Both the position numbers and the translations under genes were made by a program. The notes under the pieces are model-generated. The model saw nothing but the letters and a program-made list of their open reading frames with translations. It was not told where the DNA came from and did no database searches. From positions 1 to 14,965 of the forward strand of contig DATNNN010000222.1 of NCBI GenBank assembly GCA_035601815.1: a stretch of DNA of 14,965 bases, written 5' to 3'. This stretch comes from DATNNN01 sp035601815 (GTDB lineage: Bacteria; Pseudomonadota; Alphaproteobacteria; Rhizobiales; Xanthobacteraceae). Positions 7,637 to 14,965 of the stretch are shown in pieces (position 1 is the first letter of the stretch; each line of letters opens with the position of its first letter).

Positions 7637-8437
7637 TCATGCGCCGCTGGCGATCCGCTCGCGCAGCGCGTCGAGCACCTCGTCCGGCCGCTCGCTCATC
7701 AGCATATGGCCGGCGCCCTTGAGGGTGATGACGCGAGCGTTGGGCAGGGCCGCGGCGAGCTCCCTACCGGCGTTGGCGGGAGTCATCAGGTCGCGCTCGC
7801 CCAGCACTACGATCGCCGGCACGGTTACCTTTGCCGCTGCGGCGAGCCCGCCGCCATAAGCGGCGCAGGCTGCGAGATCCGTGTACAGGACGCCCGGGCG
7901 CGATTGTTCGAGCAGGCGATCGGCGCCGCCGAGCATCCACAAGCCAGGCGCGAGCGAGCCGCCGATGCCCGCCTGGCGGCCGTGGCCCCAGATCACCACC
8001 ATGTCGATCGCGGCGTGATCGCCGGACTCCGCGGCGTGGAGCAGGTCGGGTGACACGCGCATGGCCGCGGCCGTGCAGATCAGCGCGATGGCGTTCACTT
8101 TGTCCGGGTGCCGTGCCGCCGTCTCAAGCGCCACCAGCGAGCCCATGGAGTGCCCGACGATCCGCGCGTCGCGCGCGCCCGCAGTCTTGATCAGCGCCGC
8201 CGTCCAGTCCGCCATGGCTCCGATGGACGTGAGCGGCTCGCCACCGGAGCGTCCGTGGCCGGGCAGGTCGGGCGCGAGCACGGCGTGGCCGCGGTGCGCG
8301 TACCAGCGCGCGAGCAGAGCCCATACCGTATGATCGAGCCCGGCGCCGTGGAGGAAGACGACCGCGGGCAAGGCCGGATCGAAGTCGCGCCCGCCGGTAG
8401 CGATAAAAGTGTCCGTGCCGTTCACCTTGAGCCGCAT
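7637..8437 (-). CDS. Alpha/beta hydrolase
   Basis: Cytoplasmic alpha/beta-hydrolase-fold enzyme, 266 aa, a normal length for the family. Visible elements are the oxyanion-hole motif HGAG (30-33), the strand/turn motif DLPGHGRS (57-64), the nucleophile elbow GHSMGS with Ser97, the likely acid Asp216 in GERDLMTP and the catalytic His244 in GAGHMLM. The sequence looks like the esterase/enol-lactonase (PcaD-like) branch, but the substrate cannot be read from it. It begins three bases after the metY stop codon (TGA ACG ATG), so the two are almost surely co-transcribed and probably translationally coupled. This suggests, without proof, a role linked to homoserine-ester or sulfur metabolism, for example hydrolysis of a side-product ester. 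It has no signal peptide. It is not a MetX homoserine acetyltransferase, being too short and lacking that family's lid. Confidence 0.88.
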   Translation of the reverse strand: MRLKVNGTDTFIATGGRDFDPALPAVVFLHGAGLDHTVWALLARWYAHRGHAVLAPDLPGHGRSGGEPLTSIGAMADWTAALIKTAGARDARIVGHSMGSLVALETAARHPDKVNAIALICTAAAMRVSPDLLHAAESGDHAAIDMVVIWGHGRQAGIGGSLAPGLWMLGGADRLLEQSRPGVLYTDLAACAAYGGGLAAAAKVTVPAIVVLGERDLMTPANAGRELAAALPNARVITLKGAGHMLMSERPDEVLDALRERIASGA

Positions 8438-8440
8438 CGT

Positions 8441-9736
8441 TCACGCTTTCTGCGAGGCGTGCAGCGCCTGGCCGAGATCGTCGATGATGTCGCTCGCCGC
8501 CTCGATGCCGACCGAGAGGCGCACCAATTCTTCGCCCAATCCGGCGGCCTTGAGCTGCGCCGCGTCCATCTGCTGGTGGGTGGTGCTCGCCGGATGGATG
8601 ACCAGCGTCTTGGCGTCGCCCACGTTGGCGAGATGGCTCGCGAGCTTGAGCGTCTCGATGAACTTGCGGCCGGCGGCGCGGCCGCCCTTGATGCCGCAGC
8701 TGACGATCGAGCCCGCGCCCTTGGGCAAGAGCCGCTTGGCGAGCTCGAAATCCGGATGCGATTCCAGCGACGGATGCAGGACCCATTCGATGGCCTTGTT
8801 CTTGGTCAGAAAATCGAGCACGGCGGCGGTGTTCTCCATGTGGCGCTGCATGCGCACGGCCAAGGTCTCGATGCCTTGCAAGAGGTAGAAGGAATTGGTG
8901 GGTGAAAGGCAGGCGCCGAAATCGCGCAGGCCCTCGGCGCGCGCCCGCATGACGAAGGCCTGCGGGCCAAACTCCTCGCCGAAGACGATGCCGTGATAGC
9001 CGGCGTAGGGCTCGGTGATGGGGGGAAATTTCCCCGATGCCTGGAAGTCGAAGCGGCCGCCGTCGATCAGCGCGCCGCCGATGGCGATGCCGTGGCCGCC
9101 GATCCATTTCGTGATCGAGTGCATCACGATGTCGGCGCCGAGCTCGATCGGCCGGCTGAGATAGGGCGTCGCGAACGTGTTGTCGATGAGCAAGGGAATT
9201 CCGGCAGCGTGGGCGATCGCCGCCACCTTCGGGATGTCCAGCACCTCGAGGCCCGGATTGCCGATGGTCTCGGCGATGACGAGCCGGGTGTTGGGGCGGA
9301 CGGCGGCGCGGAAGCCTTCGAGGTCGCGCGGCTTGACGAAGGTCGTGGCGATGCCGAAGCGCGGCAGCGTGTGGGTGAGCAGATTGATCGTGCCGCCATA
9401 GAGCGAGGCGGAGGAAACGATGTGATCGCCCGCGCCCATGAGCGTCGCGATCCCGAGATGCATCGCCGCCATGCCGCTCGCGGTGCACACCGCGCCGACG
9501 CCATTTTCTAGCGCTGCGAGCCGCTCTTCCAGAACCGCCGTCGTGGGATTGGAGATGCGGGTGTAGATGTGACCGGCGCGCTCCAGGTTGAACAAGGCGG
9601 CCGCATGGTCGGCGTCCTGAAAGACGTAGGACGTGGTCTGGTAGATGGGAACCGCGCGCGCCCCCGTGACGGGATCCGGATGCTGACCGGCGTGCAGGCT
9701 CAAGGTCTCGAAGGCCGGGGGCTTGGGTCCGGGCAT
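8441..9736 (-). CDS. metY: O-acetylhomoserine sulfhydrylase (aminocarboxypropyltransferase)
   Basis: PLP-dependent enzyme of the Cys/Met metabolism family that makes homocysteine from O-acetyl- (or O-succinyl-) homoserine and sulfide in direct-sulfhydrylation methionine synthesis. 431 aa, the usual MetY length and longer than MetZ or MetB (about 390-400). Seen: FETLSLHAGQHPDPVTGARA (9-28) near the N-terminus, the YTRISNPT motif (58-65), SGMAA (88-92), the PLP-phosphate region SLYGGT (111-116), ETIGNPGLEV (156-165), DNTFATPYL (185-193) and the Schiff-base lysine Lys210 in HSITKWIGGHG. ATG 9736 is preceded by GAGGAGAT and opens the conserved N-terminus; the frame upstream is leader sequence. 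It heads a two-gene unit with the alpha/beta hydrolase and is divergent from dusA. Its leader can fold into a GC-rich hairpin (9772-9819). The family is secure; acetyl versus succinyl substrate is inferred. Confidence 0.93.
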   Translation of the reverse strand: MPGPKPPAFETLSLHAGQHPDPVTGARAVPIYQTTSYVFQDADHAAALFNLERAGHIYTRISNPTTAVLEERLAALENGVGAVCTASGMAAMHLGIATLMGAGDHIVSSASLYGGTINLLTHTLPRFGIATTFVKPRDLEGFRAAVRPNTRLVIAETIGNPGLEVLDIPKVAAIAHAAGIPLLIDNTFATPYLSRPIELGADIVMHSITKWIGGHGIAIGGALIDGGRFDFQASGKFPPITEPYAGYHGIVFGEEFGPQAFVMRARAEGLRDFGACLSPTNSFYLLQGIETLAVRMQRHMENTAAVLDFLTKNKAIEWVLHPSLESHPDFELAKRLLPKGAGSIVSCGIKGGRAAGRKFIETLKLASHLANVGDAKTLVIHPASTTHQQMDAAQLKAAGLGEELVRLSVGIEAASDIIDDLGQALHASQKA

Positions 9737-9737
9737 G

Positions 9738-9745
9738 ATCTCCTC
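9738..9745 (-). promoter_or_regulatory. Shine-Dalgarno of metY
   Basis: The minus strand reads GAGGAGAT immediately ahead of ATG 9736. It settles the start, since the same frame stays open for a further 78 codons upstream. Confidence 0.75.
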
Positions 9746-9771
9746 GCGAAGTTCCGCGGCATCTTGCGGGG

Positions 9772-9819
9772 CGGCGGCACCGGTTGCAACGTGGCTACGC
9801 GCTTGAAACCCCGCCGCCG
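9772..9819 (-). promoter_or_regulatory. Possible hairpin in the metY leader
   Basis: Outer arms 9772-9778 and 9813-9819 (CGGCGGC/GCCGCCG on the + strand) pair perfectly over 7 bp. Inner arms GGTT (9782-9785) and AACC (9807-9810) pair within them, leaving a 3/2-nt internal loop and a 21-nt terminal loop. It lies about 36 bases before the metY start in the metY/dusA divergent gap. No poly-U follows. GC-rich sequence forms such stems by chance fairly often, so function is uncertain. I find no match to the SAM-II core. Confidence 0.25.
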
Positions 9820-9863
9820 GACGCCAGTTGTACGAACATCCACCCCATGCTTTGTCTCGCCGA

Positions 9864-10889
9864 ATGTCAGCAGCAAGAACGCCAATGAGGGAGAGGCGAT
9901 ACCTCTTCTCCGTGGCCCCCATGATGGAGTGGACGGACCGGCACTGCCGGTTCTTCCACCGACTGCTCACGCGCCGCGCGCTGCTCTACACCGAGATGCT
10001 GACCACCGGCGCGATCCTGCACGGCGACCGCAGCCGCCTCTTGGGCTTCGATCCGGTCGAGCGTCCGGTGGCGCTGCAGATCGGCGGCTGCGACCCGCGC
10101 GAGCTTGCGGCATCCGCCCGCATCGGCGCCGACCTCGGCTACGACGAGATCAACCTCAACGTCGGCTGTCCGTCCGACCGGGTGCAGGACGGCCGCTTCG
10201 GCGCCTGTCTGATGGCGGAGCCCGCGCGCGTTGCGGACGGCGTGGCCGCCATGAAGGCGGCGGTTGCAATTCCGATCACGGTCAAGTGCCGCATCGGCAT
10301 CGACGACCAGGACCCCGAGGAATCCCTCGACCGCATCGCCGACGCGGTGATTTCGGCCGGCGCCGACGCGCTCATCGTGCACGCACGCAAGGCATGGCTG
10401 AAGGGTCTGAGCCCACGCGAGAATCGCGACGTGCCGCCGCTCGACCATGACCGCGTCTATCGTCTGAAGGCGCGGCTCGCCGATATTCCGGTCATCATCA
10501 ACGGCGGCATCGGCACGCTCGAGGAATGCTCCCGGCATCTCGCCAAGGTCGACGGCGTGATGATGGGCCGCGCCGCCTACGAGCATCCGGCGATGCTCAT
10601 GGAAGTCGATCGCCTTCTGTTCGACGCGCCGGCGCCGCTCACGCGCCCCCACGACGCGATCGAGGCGCTCGCTCCTTATGTGGAGCGCGAGCTCGCGCAC
10701 GGCGTCCGCCTGCACGGCATCACGCGCCACATCCTCGGTCTGTTCAACGGCATGCCCGGCGCGCGCGCCTTCCGCCGGCATCTGGCGACCGAAGCGGTGA
10801 AGCCCGGCGCCGGCATCGCAGTGTTGCGCGCGGCGGCGGCCAAGGTGCTGGACACCCGCGCTGATTTCGCGCACACCGCCGCAGCTTGA
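9864..10889 (+). CDS. dusA: tRNA-dihydrouridine(20/20a) synthase DusA
   Basis: FMN- and NADPH-dependent enzyme reducing uridines 20/20a in the tRNA D-loop, acting in the cytoplasm. 341 aa from the chosen start. Seen: the N-terminal FMN-barrel motif FSVAPMMEWTDRHCR, the catalytic cysteine Cys102 in NLNVGCPSDRV, a lysine and histidine in the barrel (TVKCRIG, VHARKAW), the DusA-specific stretch AWLKGLSPRENRDVPPLD, the phosphate-binding IINGGIG and MMGRAAYEHP, then the helical tRNA-binding tail with GLFNGMPGARAFRRHL. The start is unsure: ATG 9864 and ATG 9885 both lack a good Shine-Dalgarno, and 9885 leaves only eight residues (MRERRYLF) before the barrel; an even earlier in-frame ATG is at 9828. 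It is divergent from metY and is followed after 31 bp by a TauE/SafE permease, probably co-transcribed. Identification as DusA rather than DusB/C rests on the PRENRDVPPLD motif. Confidence 0.95.
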   Translation: MSAARTPMRERRYLFSVAPMMEWTDRHCRFFHRLLTRRALLYTEMLTTGAILHGDRSRLLGFDPVERPVALQIGGCDPRELAASARIGADLGYDEINLNVGCPSDRVQDGRFGACLMAEPARVADGVAAMKAAVAIPITVKCRIGIDDQDPEESLDRIADAVISAGADALIVHARKAWLKGLSPRENRDVPPLDHDRVYRLKARLADIPVIINGGIGTLEECSRHLAKVDGVMMGRAAYEHPAMLMEVDRLLFDAPAPLTRPHDAIEALAPYVERELAHGVRLHGITRHILGLFNGMPGARAFRRHLATEAVKPGAGIAVLRAAAAKVLDTRADFAHTAAA

Positions 10890-10920
10890 CCGCCTCCCGC
10901 AACGTTTTTCCGGAACCGAG

Positions 10921-11754
10921 ATGATCCCGGGCCTGCCCATGGGCGAGCTCATCGGGCTCGCCGTCGCGATCCTCGTTGCCGGCGCGGTGGCGGGGTTGCT
11001 CGCCGGGCTGCTTGGCATCGGCGGCGCCGCCATCATCGTGCCGGTGCTCTACGAGCTGTTCCGCCTGCTCGGCGTGCCTGACGAGGTGCGCATGCAGCTT
11101 TGCGTCGGCACCTCGCTCGCCTTCATCGCGCCGACCTCGATCCGCTCGTACCTGGCGCACCGCGCCCGGGGCGCGGTCCGCACCGATATCCTGCAGCTGT
11201 GGGCGGCGCCGATCGTCATCGGCGTCATCATCGGCGCCGTGATCGCTCACTTTGCGCCCGGCGCGTTTTTCAAGCTCGTGTTCGTCGTTGGCGGCGGGCT
11301 GATGTCGATCAAGCTCCTGTTCGGCCGCGAGCACTGGCGGTTCGGCCAGGAGCTGCCTGGCAAGCCCACCACCGTCGCCATCGGGTTCCTCATCGGCCTT
11401 TTTTCATCGCTCATGGGCGTCGGCGGCGGCGCCTTCGGTACCATGTTTCTCACCCTTTATGGCCTGAGCATTCACGCGGCGATCGCCACCACATCGGGCC
11501 TCGGCGTCCTGATCTCGATCCCGGGCGCGGTCGGATACATGATCGCGGGCTGGCCGCAGCAGGCGCTGCTGCCGCCGTTCTCCGTCGGCTACGTCTCGTT
11601 TCTGGCGCTCGCCCTGTTCGCGCCGGCGAGCGTGCTGGCCGCGCCCTATGGCGCGCGCCTCAGTCACCGGCTCTCGCGGCGCACTCTGGAGATCGCCTTC
11701 GGCGTCTTTCTGCTGTTGGTTTCGATCCGCTTCCTCATCAGCCTGATCGTTTAG
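10921..11754 (+). CDS. TauE/SafE (TSUP) family membrane permease
   Basis: Inner-membrane protein of 277 aa, the usual size for TSUP transporters, which move sulfite, sulfonates or other small organosulfur or organic anions. It has about 8 hydrophobic segments and the family's internal duplication: glycine-rich repeat motifs GLLAGLLGIGGAAIIVPVLY (25-44) and GLFSSLMGVGGGAFGTMFL (159-177), each followed by a helix pair. A short charged cytoplasmic loop around 134-150 separates the halves. The start at ATG 10921 has only a weak purine run upstream; ATG 10939 (MGELIGL) is a possible alternative. It lies 31 bp after dusA on the same strand. Its stop codon TAG interlocks with the TAA stop of the convergent retropepsin gene (TTAG at 11751-11754). 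Sulfite export would suit the nearby metY, but the substrate is not readable from sequence. Confidence 0.88.
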   Translation: MIPGLPMGELIGLAVAILVAGAVAGLLAGLLGIGGAAIIVPVLYELFRLLGVPDEVRMQLCVGTSLAFIAPTSIRSYLAHRARGAVRTDILQLWAAPIVIGVIIGAVIAHFAPGAFFKLVFVVGGGLMSIKLLFGREHWRFGQELPGKPTTVAIGFLIGLFSSLMGVGGGAFGTMFLTLYGLSIHAAIATTSGLGVLISIPGAVGYMIAGWPQQALLPPFSVGYVSFLALALFAPASVLAAPYGARLSHRLSRRTLEIAFGVFLLLVSIRFLISLIV

Positions 11755-12461
11755 GGCACCGGCTTCGCCCGCATCACCAGGCGGCTGCCGCGGATCTCCA
11801 CCGACTCCAGGCGGTTGAGGAAGCTCATGCCGAGGAGGCTCGTCTTGAGGTCGCCCGGCGCCGACACCAGCGCCGGCACCCGGCGCTCGACGATGCCGCC
11901 GACCGCCACGCTGTCGAGGATAACCGCGGCGGCGCGGCCGCGACCGTTTGCGGTTTCGATCGTCACGTCGAACTTGAGGAGATCCACCGGCAGGCCCGCG
12001 GCCCTTGCCGCGTCGGGCGTCAGCACGACGCTGGTGGCGCCGGTGTCGACGAGCATGGTGAAGCGGGCACCGTTGATCTCGGCGCGCACCGAGAAGTCGC
12101 CGTCGCGCGCCCGCGCGATTTCGACCGCGCGGCCCGCCGACATGGGTCGCCCCGGCACGAGCTCGCCGAGCACGCGCTCGCCCACCATCTGTATCTCGCC
12201 GCGGAAGGTGTAGCCGAGCATCAAGAGCCCGGCGATGCAGATCCAGAACACCGCGGCGCGGATCGCATCGCCGAGCCGGTGGTAGAGCACACTCACCACC
12301 GCGCCCATCACCATGAAGATGAGGACCACGCCGGCGACCAGGCTCGCGAAGGTGTCGAGGCCGAAGCCGAGCACCGTGCCCTGCTCATGGCGGAGCGCCA
12401 GCGCCAGCACTGCGAGGCCGAGCGCGGCGACGACGATCCACAGCAGGCGATCGGAGCGCAT
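11751..12461 (-). CDS. Membrane-anchored retropepsin-like aspartic protease (PerP-like architecture)
   Basis: 236 aa with three predicted TM segments (about 5-23, 38-60, 66-84) and a C-terminal single-domain retropepsin fold (about 112-236). The active-site triplet is Asp139-Thr140-Gly141 in FTMLVDTGATSVVLTPDAA, and the second family motif is SLLGMSFLNRLESVEIRG (208-225). It matches the TIGR02281 clan AA family, which works as a homodimer with one Asp per chain. Basic residues at the N-terminus and in loop 61-69 predict N-in topology, placing the protease in the periplasm. Caulobacter PerP, which cleaves the polarity factor PodJ, has this kind of architecture; equivalence is an inference. ATG 12461 is used. 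A GTG at 12473 overlaps the upstream TGA (GTGA), also plausible by coupling; neither has a good Shine-Dalgarno. Last gene of the kinase-CobS-like unit. Confidence 0.87.
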   Translation of the reverse strand: MRSDRLLWIVVAALGLAVLALALRHEQGTVLGFGLDTFASLVAGVVLIFMVMGAVVSVLYHRLGDAIRAAVFWICIAGLLMLGYTFRGEIQMVGERVLGELVPGRPMSAGRAVEIARARDGDFSVRAEINGARFTMLVDTGATSVVLTPDAARAAGLPVDLLKFDVTIETANGRGRAAAVILDSVAVGGIVERRVPALVSAPGDLKTSLLGMSFLNRLESVEIRGSRLVMRAKPVP

Positions 12462-12469
12462 CGGCAGCT

Positions 12470-13219
12470 TCACGGCGAGCGGGCGAACACGAGCACGGCG
12501 ACGAGGAAGGCGATTTCCGCCGCTTGCGCGGCCGCACCGGCGAGTGGGCCCTCGTCGTCGCGCGAAAGGCGCGGTGCGAGCGCCATGACACCGGCAGCGG
12601 CGGCGACCGCGGCGGCGATGCCGGCTGCCGCCGCGCCGATGCCGTAGGTGGGGAGTACGGCGGCGGCGGCGATCGCGAGCGCCGCGAGCGCGAGCCTCTG
12701 GAAGGCGCCGAAGCCGCCGCTTTCGCCGGTTGATTGCGACGCAAAGTCGGGCGTGAGCGCGAGCGCCGCAGCGCGCGACACGGCGCAAGCGGCAATGAGC
12801 GCCAGCGCCGCGTGCAGCGAGCCGAAGGCGACGAGCCCGTCGAGAGCGCCGATACGCATGACGAGCGCCAGCACCAGCGCCACCACGGCGGACATGGAGA
12901 GCGCATCGTCGGTCGCCCGGGTCGGGTCCGCGAGCCGCTCGGCGGTTCGCGCGAGCGAGCGTTCCGGCAGGGCGCCGGTGACGGCCACCAGCACCGCCAC
13001 GGCGAGCGTGGCCGTGAGAAGCGGCGGCAGGCGCAGCCCGCCCGCGGCGATCAGCGCGATCGCACCTGCCGCGCCGAGGGCCGCGCCCGCGACCGGCACG
13101 AGGTGCGCGGTCGCGGCGCGATCAGGCGCCTGCGCCGAATCCTCGCCGGCAAGCGGCGGGATCGGCAGCGCGCTGTAGACGCGTAGCCACGCAAGCGTGT
13201 CGTGGACGAGGGAGGCCAT
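12470..13219 (-). CDS. CobS-like membrane protein lacking the catalytic acidic motifs
   Basis: 249 aa, polytopic and Ala-rich. The overall pattern follows cobalamin-5'-phosphate synthase CobS (adenosylcobinamide-GDP ribazoletransferase): a short N-terminus with WLRVYSALPIPP like the usual FLTRLPxP, a PVAGAALGAAGA helix, a TGAL segment with helices after it, the SRAAAL helix and the AEIAFLVAVLV tail. The residues expected for Mg2+-dependent catalysis are gone: where CobS has TGxLHxDGLADxxDG, this protein reads TGALPERSLARTAERL (81-96), with Asp changed to Arg or Glu. The RDSRIG-type and TGDVLGA-type segments are also replaced (DDALSMS; DEGPLAGA, 222-229). The frame stays open, so it is not a pseudogene by frameshift. 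The start at ATG 13219 has GGAGGA four bases upstream. It is 85 bp downstream of a histidine kinase, and its stop is overlapped by a GTG of the protease gene. Function unknown; true CobS activity is unlikely. Confidence 0.7.
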   Translation of the reverse strand: MASLVHDTLAWLRVYSALPIPPLAGEDSAQAPDRAATAHLVPVAGAALGAAGAIALIAAGGLRLPPLLTATLAVAVLVAVTGALPERSLARTAERLADPTRATDDALSMSAVVALVLALVMRIGALDGLVAFGSLHAALALIAACAVSRAAALALTPDFASQSTGESGGFGAFQRLALAALAIAAAAVLPTYGIGAAAAGIAAAVAAAAGVMALAPRLSRDDEGPLAGAAAQAAEIAFLVAVLVFARSP

Positions 13220-13223
13220 GGTC

Positions 13224-13229
13224 TCCTCC
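13224..13229 (-). promoter_or_regulatory. Shine-Dalgarno of the CobS-like gene
   Basis: The minus strand reads GGAGGA four bases before ATG 13219. It selects this ATG over the in-frame TTG at 13231. Confidence 0.75.
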
Positions 13230-13304
13230 AATGCTGCCGGCGCGGGAAACCGATTCGCGCCCGCCGCCTGAAATTAGCGCCCGAGCGCCGGCACCGCCAA
13301 CGCC

Positions 13305-14858
<1,554 letters not shown>

Positions 14859-14914
14859 CACCACTGGAATTTTCTTTCGTCCCGGTCGCTCGCCAAGGCG
14901 GACGATCGCCCCGA

Positions 14915-14947
14915 ATGGTTAAGGGCGGCCTGAAGGACATGGTTAAG
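14915..14947 (-). promoter_or_regulatory. Paired CtrA-type half-sites upstream of the DivJ-like kinase
   Basis: The 9-mer CTTAACCAT (minus strand) occurs twice, at 14915-14923 and 14939-14947, 24 bp apart. TTAACCAT is a known half-site form of the CtrA-binding motif in alphaproteobacteria. The spacing is not the TTAA-N7-TTAA of a full Caulobacter site, but 24 bp places both copies on about the same face of the helix. In my reading these are the only two TTAA tetramers in the window. They could serve this kinase or a divergent gene beyond the right edge. Confidence 0.5.
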
Positions 14948-14965
14948 AAAAGCTCAATGCGGCTC
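14939..14965 (+). other. Possible 5' start of a divergent gene running off the right edge
   Basis: ATG 14939 opens a frame reading MVKKSSMRL to the edge, with a second ATG at 14957 preceded by an AAGAAAAG purine run. A basic start followed by other residues could begin an exported protein, but only nine codons are visible and no confident call is possible. If real, the CtrA-type motifs would sit between two divergent genes or overlap this start. Confidence 0.15.

Noticed and set aside
6316..7722. Long + strand frame opposite the serine protease
   Set aside because: The opposite strand has a signal peptide, full catalytic triad and Shine-Dalgarno. The + frame shows no recognisable domain and begins inside the cation-efflux gene's 5' end.
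8124..9488. Minus-strand frame overlapping metY and the hydrolase in another phase
   Set aside because: Composition is Arg/His-rich low complexity, typical of an out-of-frame reading of the two real genes.
9737..9900. SAM-II riboswitch in the metY leader
   Set aside because: On the metY strand only the segment AGCCACGTT resembles the 3' half of P1. The U-rich loop and the downstream A-rich triplex segment with GCTAAA are absent.
11100..12647. Long + strand frame spanning the permease and the antisense of the protease gene
   Set aside because: Overlaps two genes with clear family motifs and has no motif itself.
12900..13000. Frameshift or assembly error as the cause of the odd CobS core motif
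   Set aside because: Similarity to the CobS pattern continues in the same frame on both sides of the altered core, and no other frame here restores the Asp motif.

Overview
The window is GC-rich chromosomal DNA of an alphaproteobacterium. It is most likely from the Hyphomicrobiales (Rhizobiales), perhaps near Bradyrhizobium or Xanthobacteraceae. The evidence is the pairing of glnE with a PleC-type histidine kinase, the style of the DusA, MetY and TauE/SafE proteins, and the GANTC and TTAACCAT motifs near the two kinases. I see no mobile element, tRNA, rRNA or CRISPR. Coding density is very high and no gap exceeds about 160 bp. It reads as core chromosome, not an acquired island.

Layout. (1) 1-2454 (+): 3' part of glnE, cut by the left edge. 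(2) 2456-4765 (-): large PAS-containing sensor kinase of the PleC/DivJ family, tail to tail with glnE with one base between the stop codons. Its upstream region is packed with GANTC sites. (3) 4925-6322 (-): cation diffusion facilitator with an unusually long, apparently threefold C-terminal region. (4) 6391-7515 (-): secreted trypsin/V8-like serine protease. (5) 7637-9736 (-): two-gene unit metY plus an alpha/beta hydrolase, 3 bp apart. (6) 9864-11754 (+): dusA and a TauE/SafE permease. (7) 11751-14858 (-): probable transcription unit of a second multi-pass membrane histidine kinase, a CobS-like membrane protein that has lost the family's acidic motifs, and a membrane-anchored retropepsin-like aspartic protease. 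The last two overlap or abut at the CobS-like stop codon.

How the genes may work together. glnE tunes glutamine synthetase to nitrogen status and metY assimilates sulfide into homocysteine; dusA, the transporters and the serine protease look like independent housekeeping or envelope genes. The most interesting reading is a cell-cycle/polarity theme: a PleC-like kinase behind a dense cluster of CcrM-type GANTC sites, a DivJ-like kinase behind two CtrA-type TTAACCAT half-sites, and, in the same unit as the second kinase, an anchored aspartic protease whose architecture recalls Caulobacter PerP. The motifs and architectures are visible in the sequence; that they form one regulatory module is inference.
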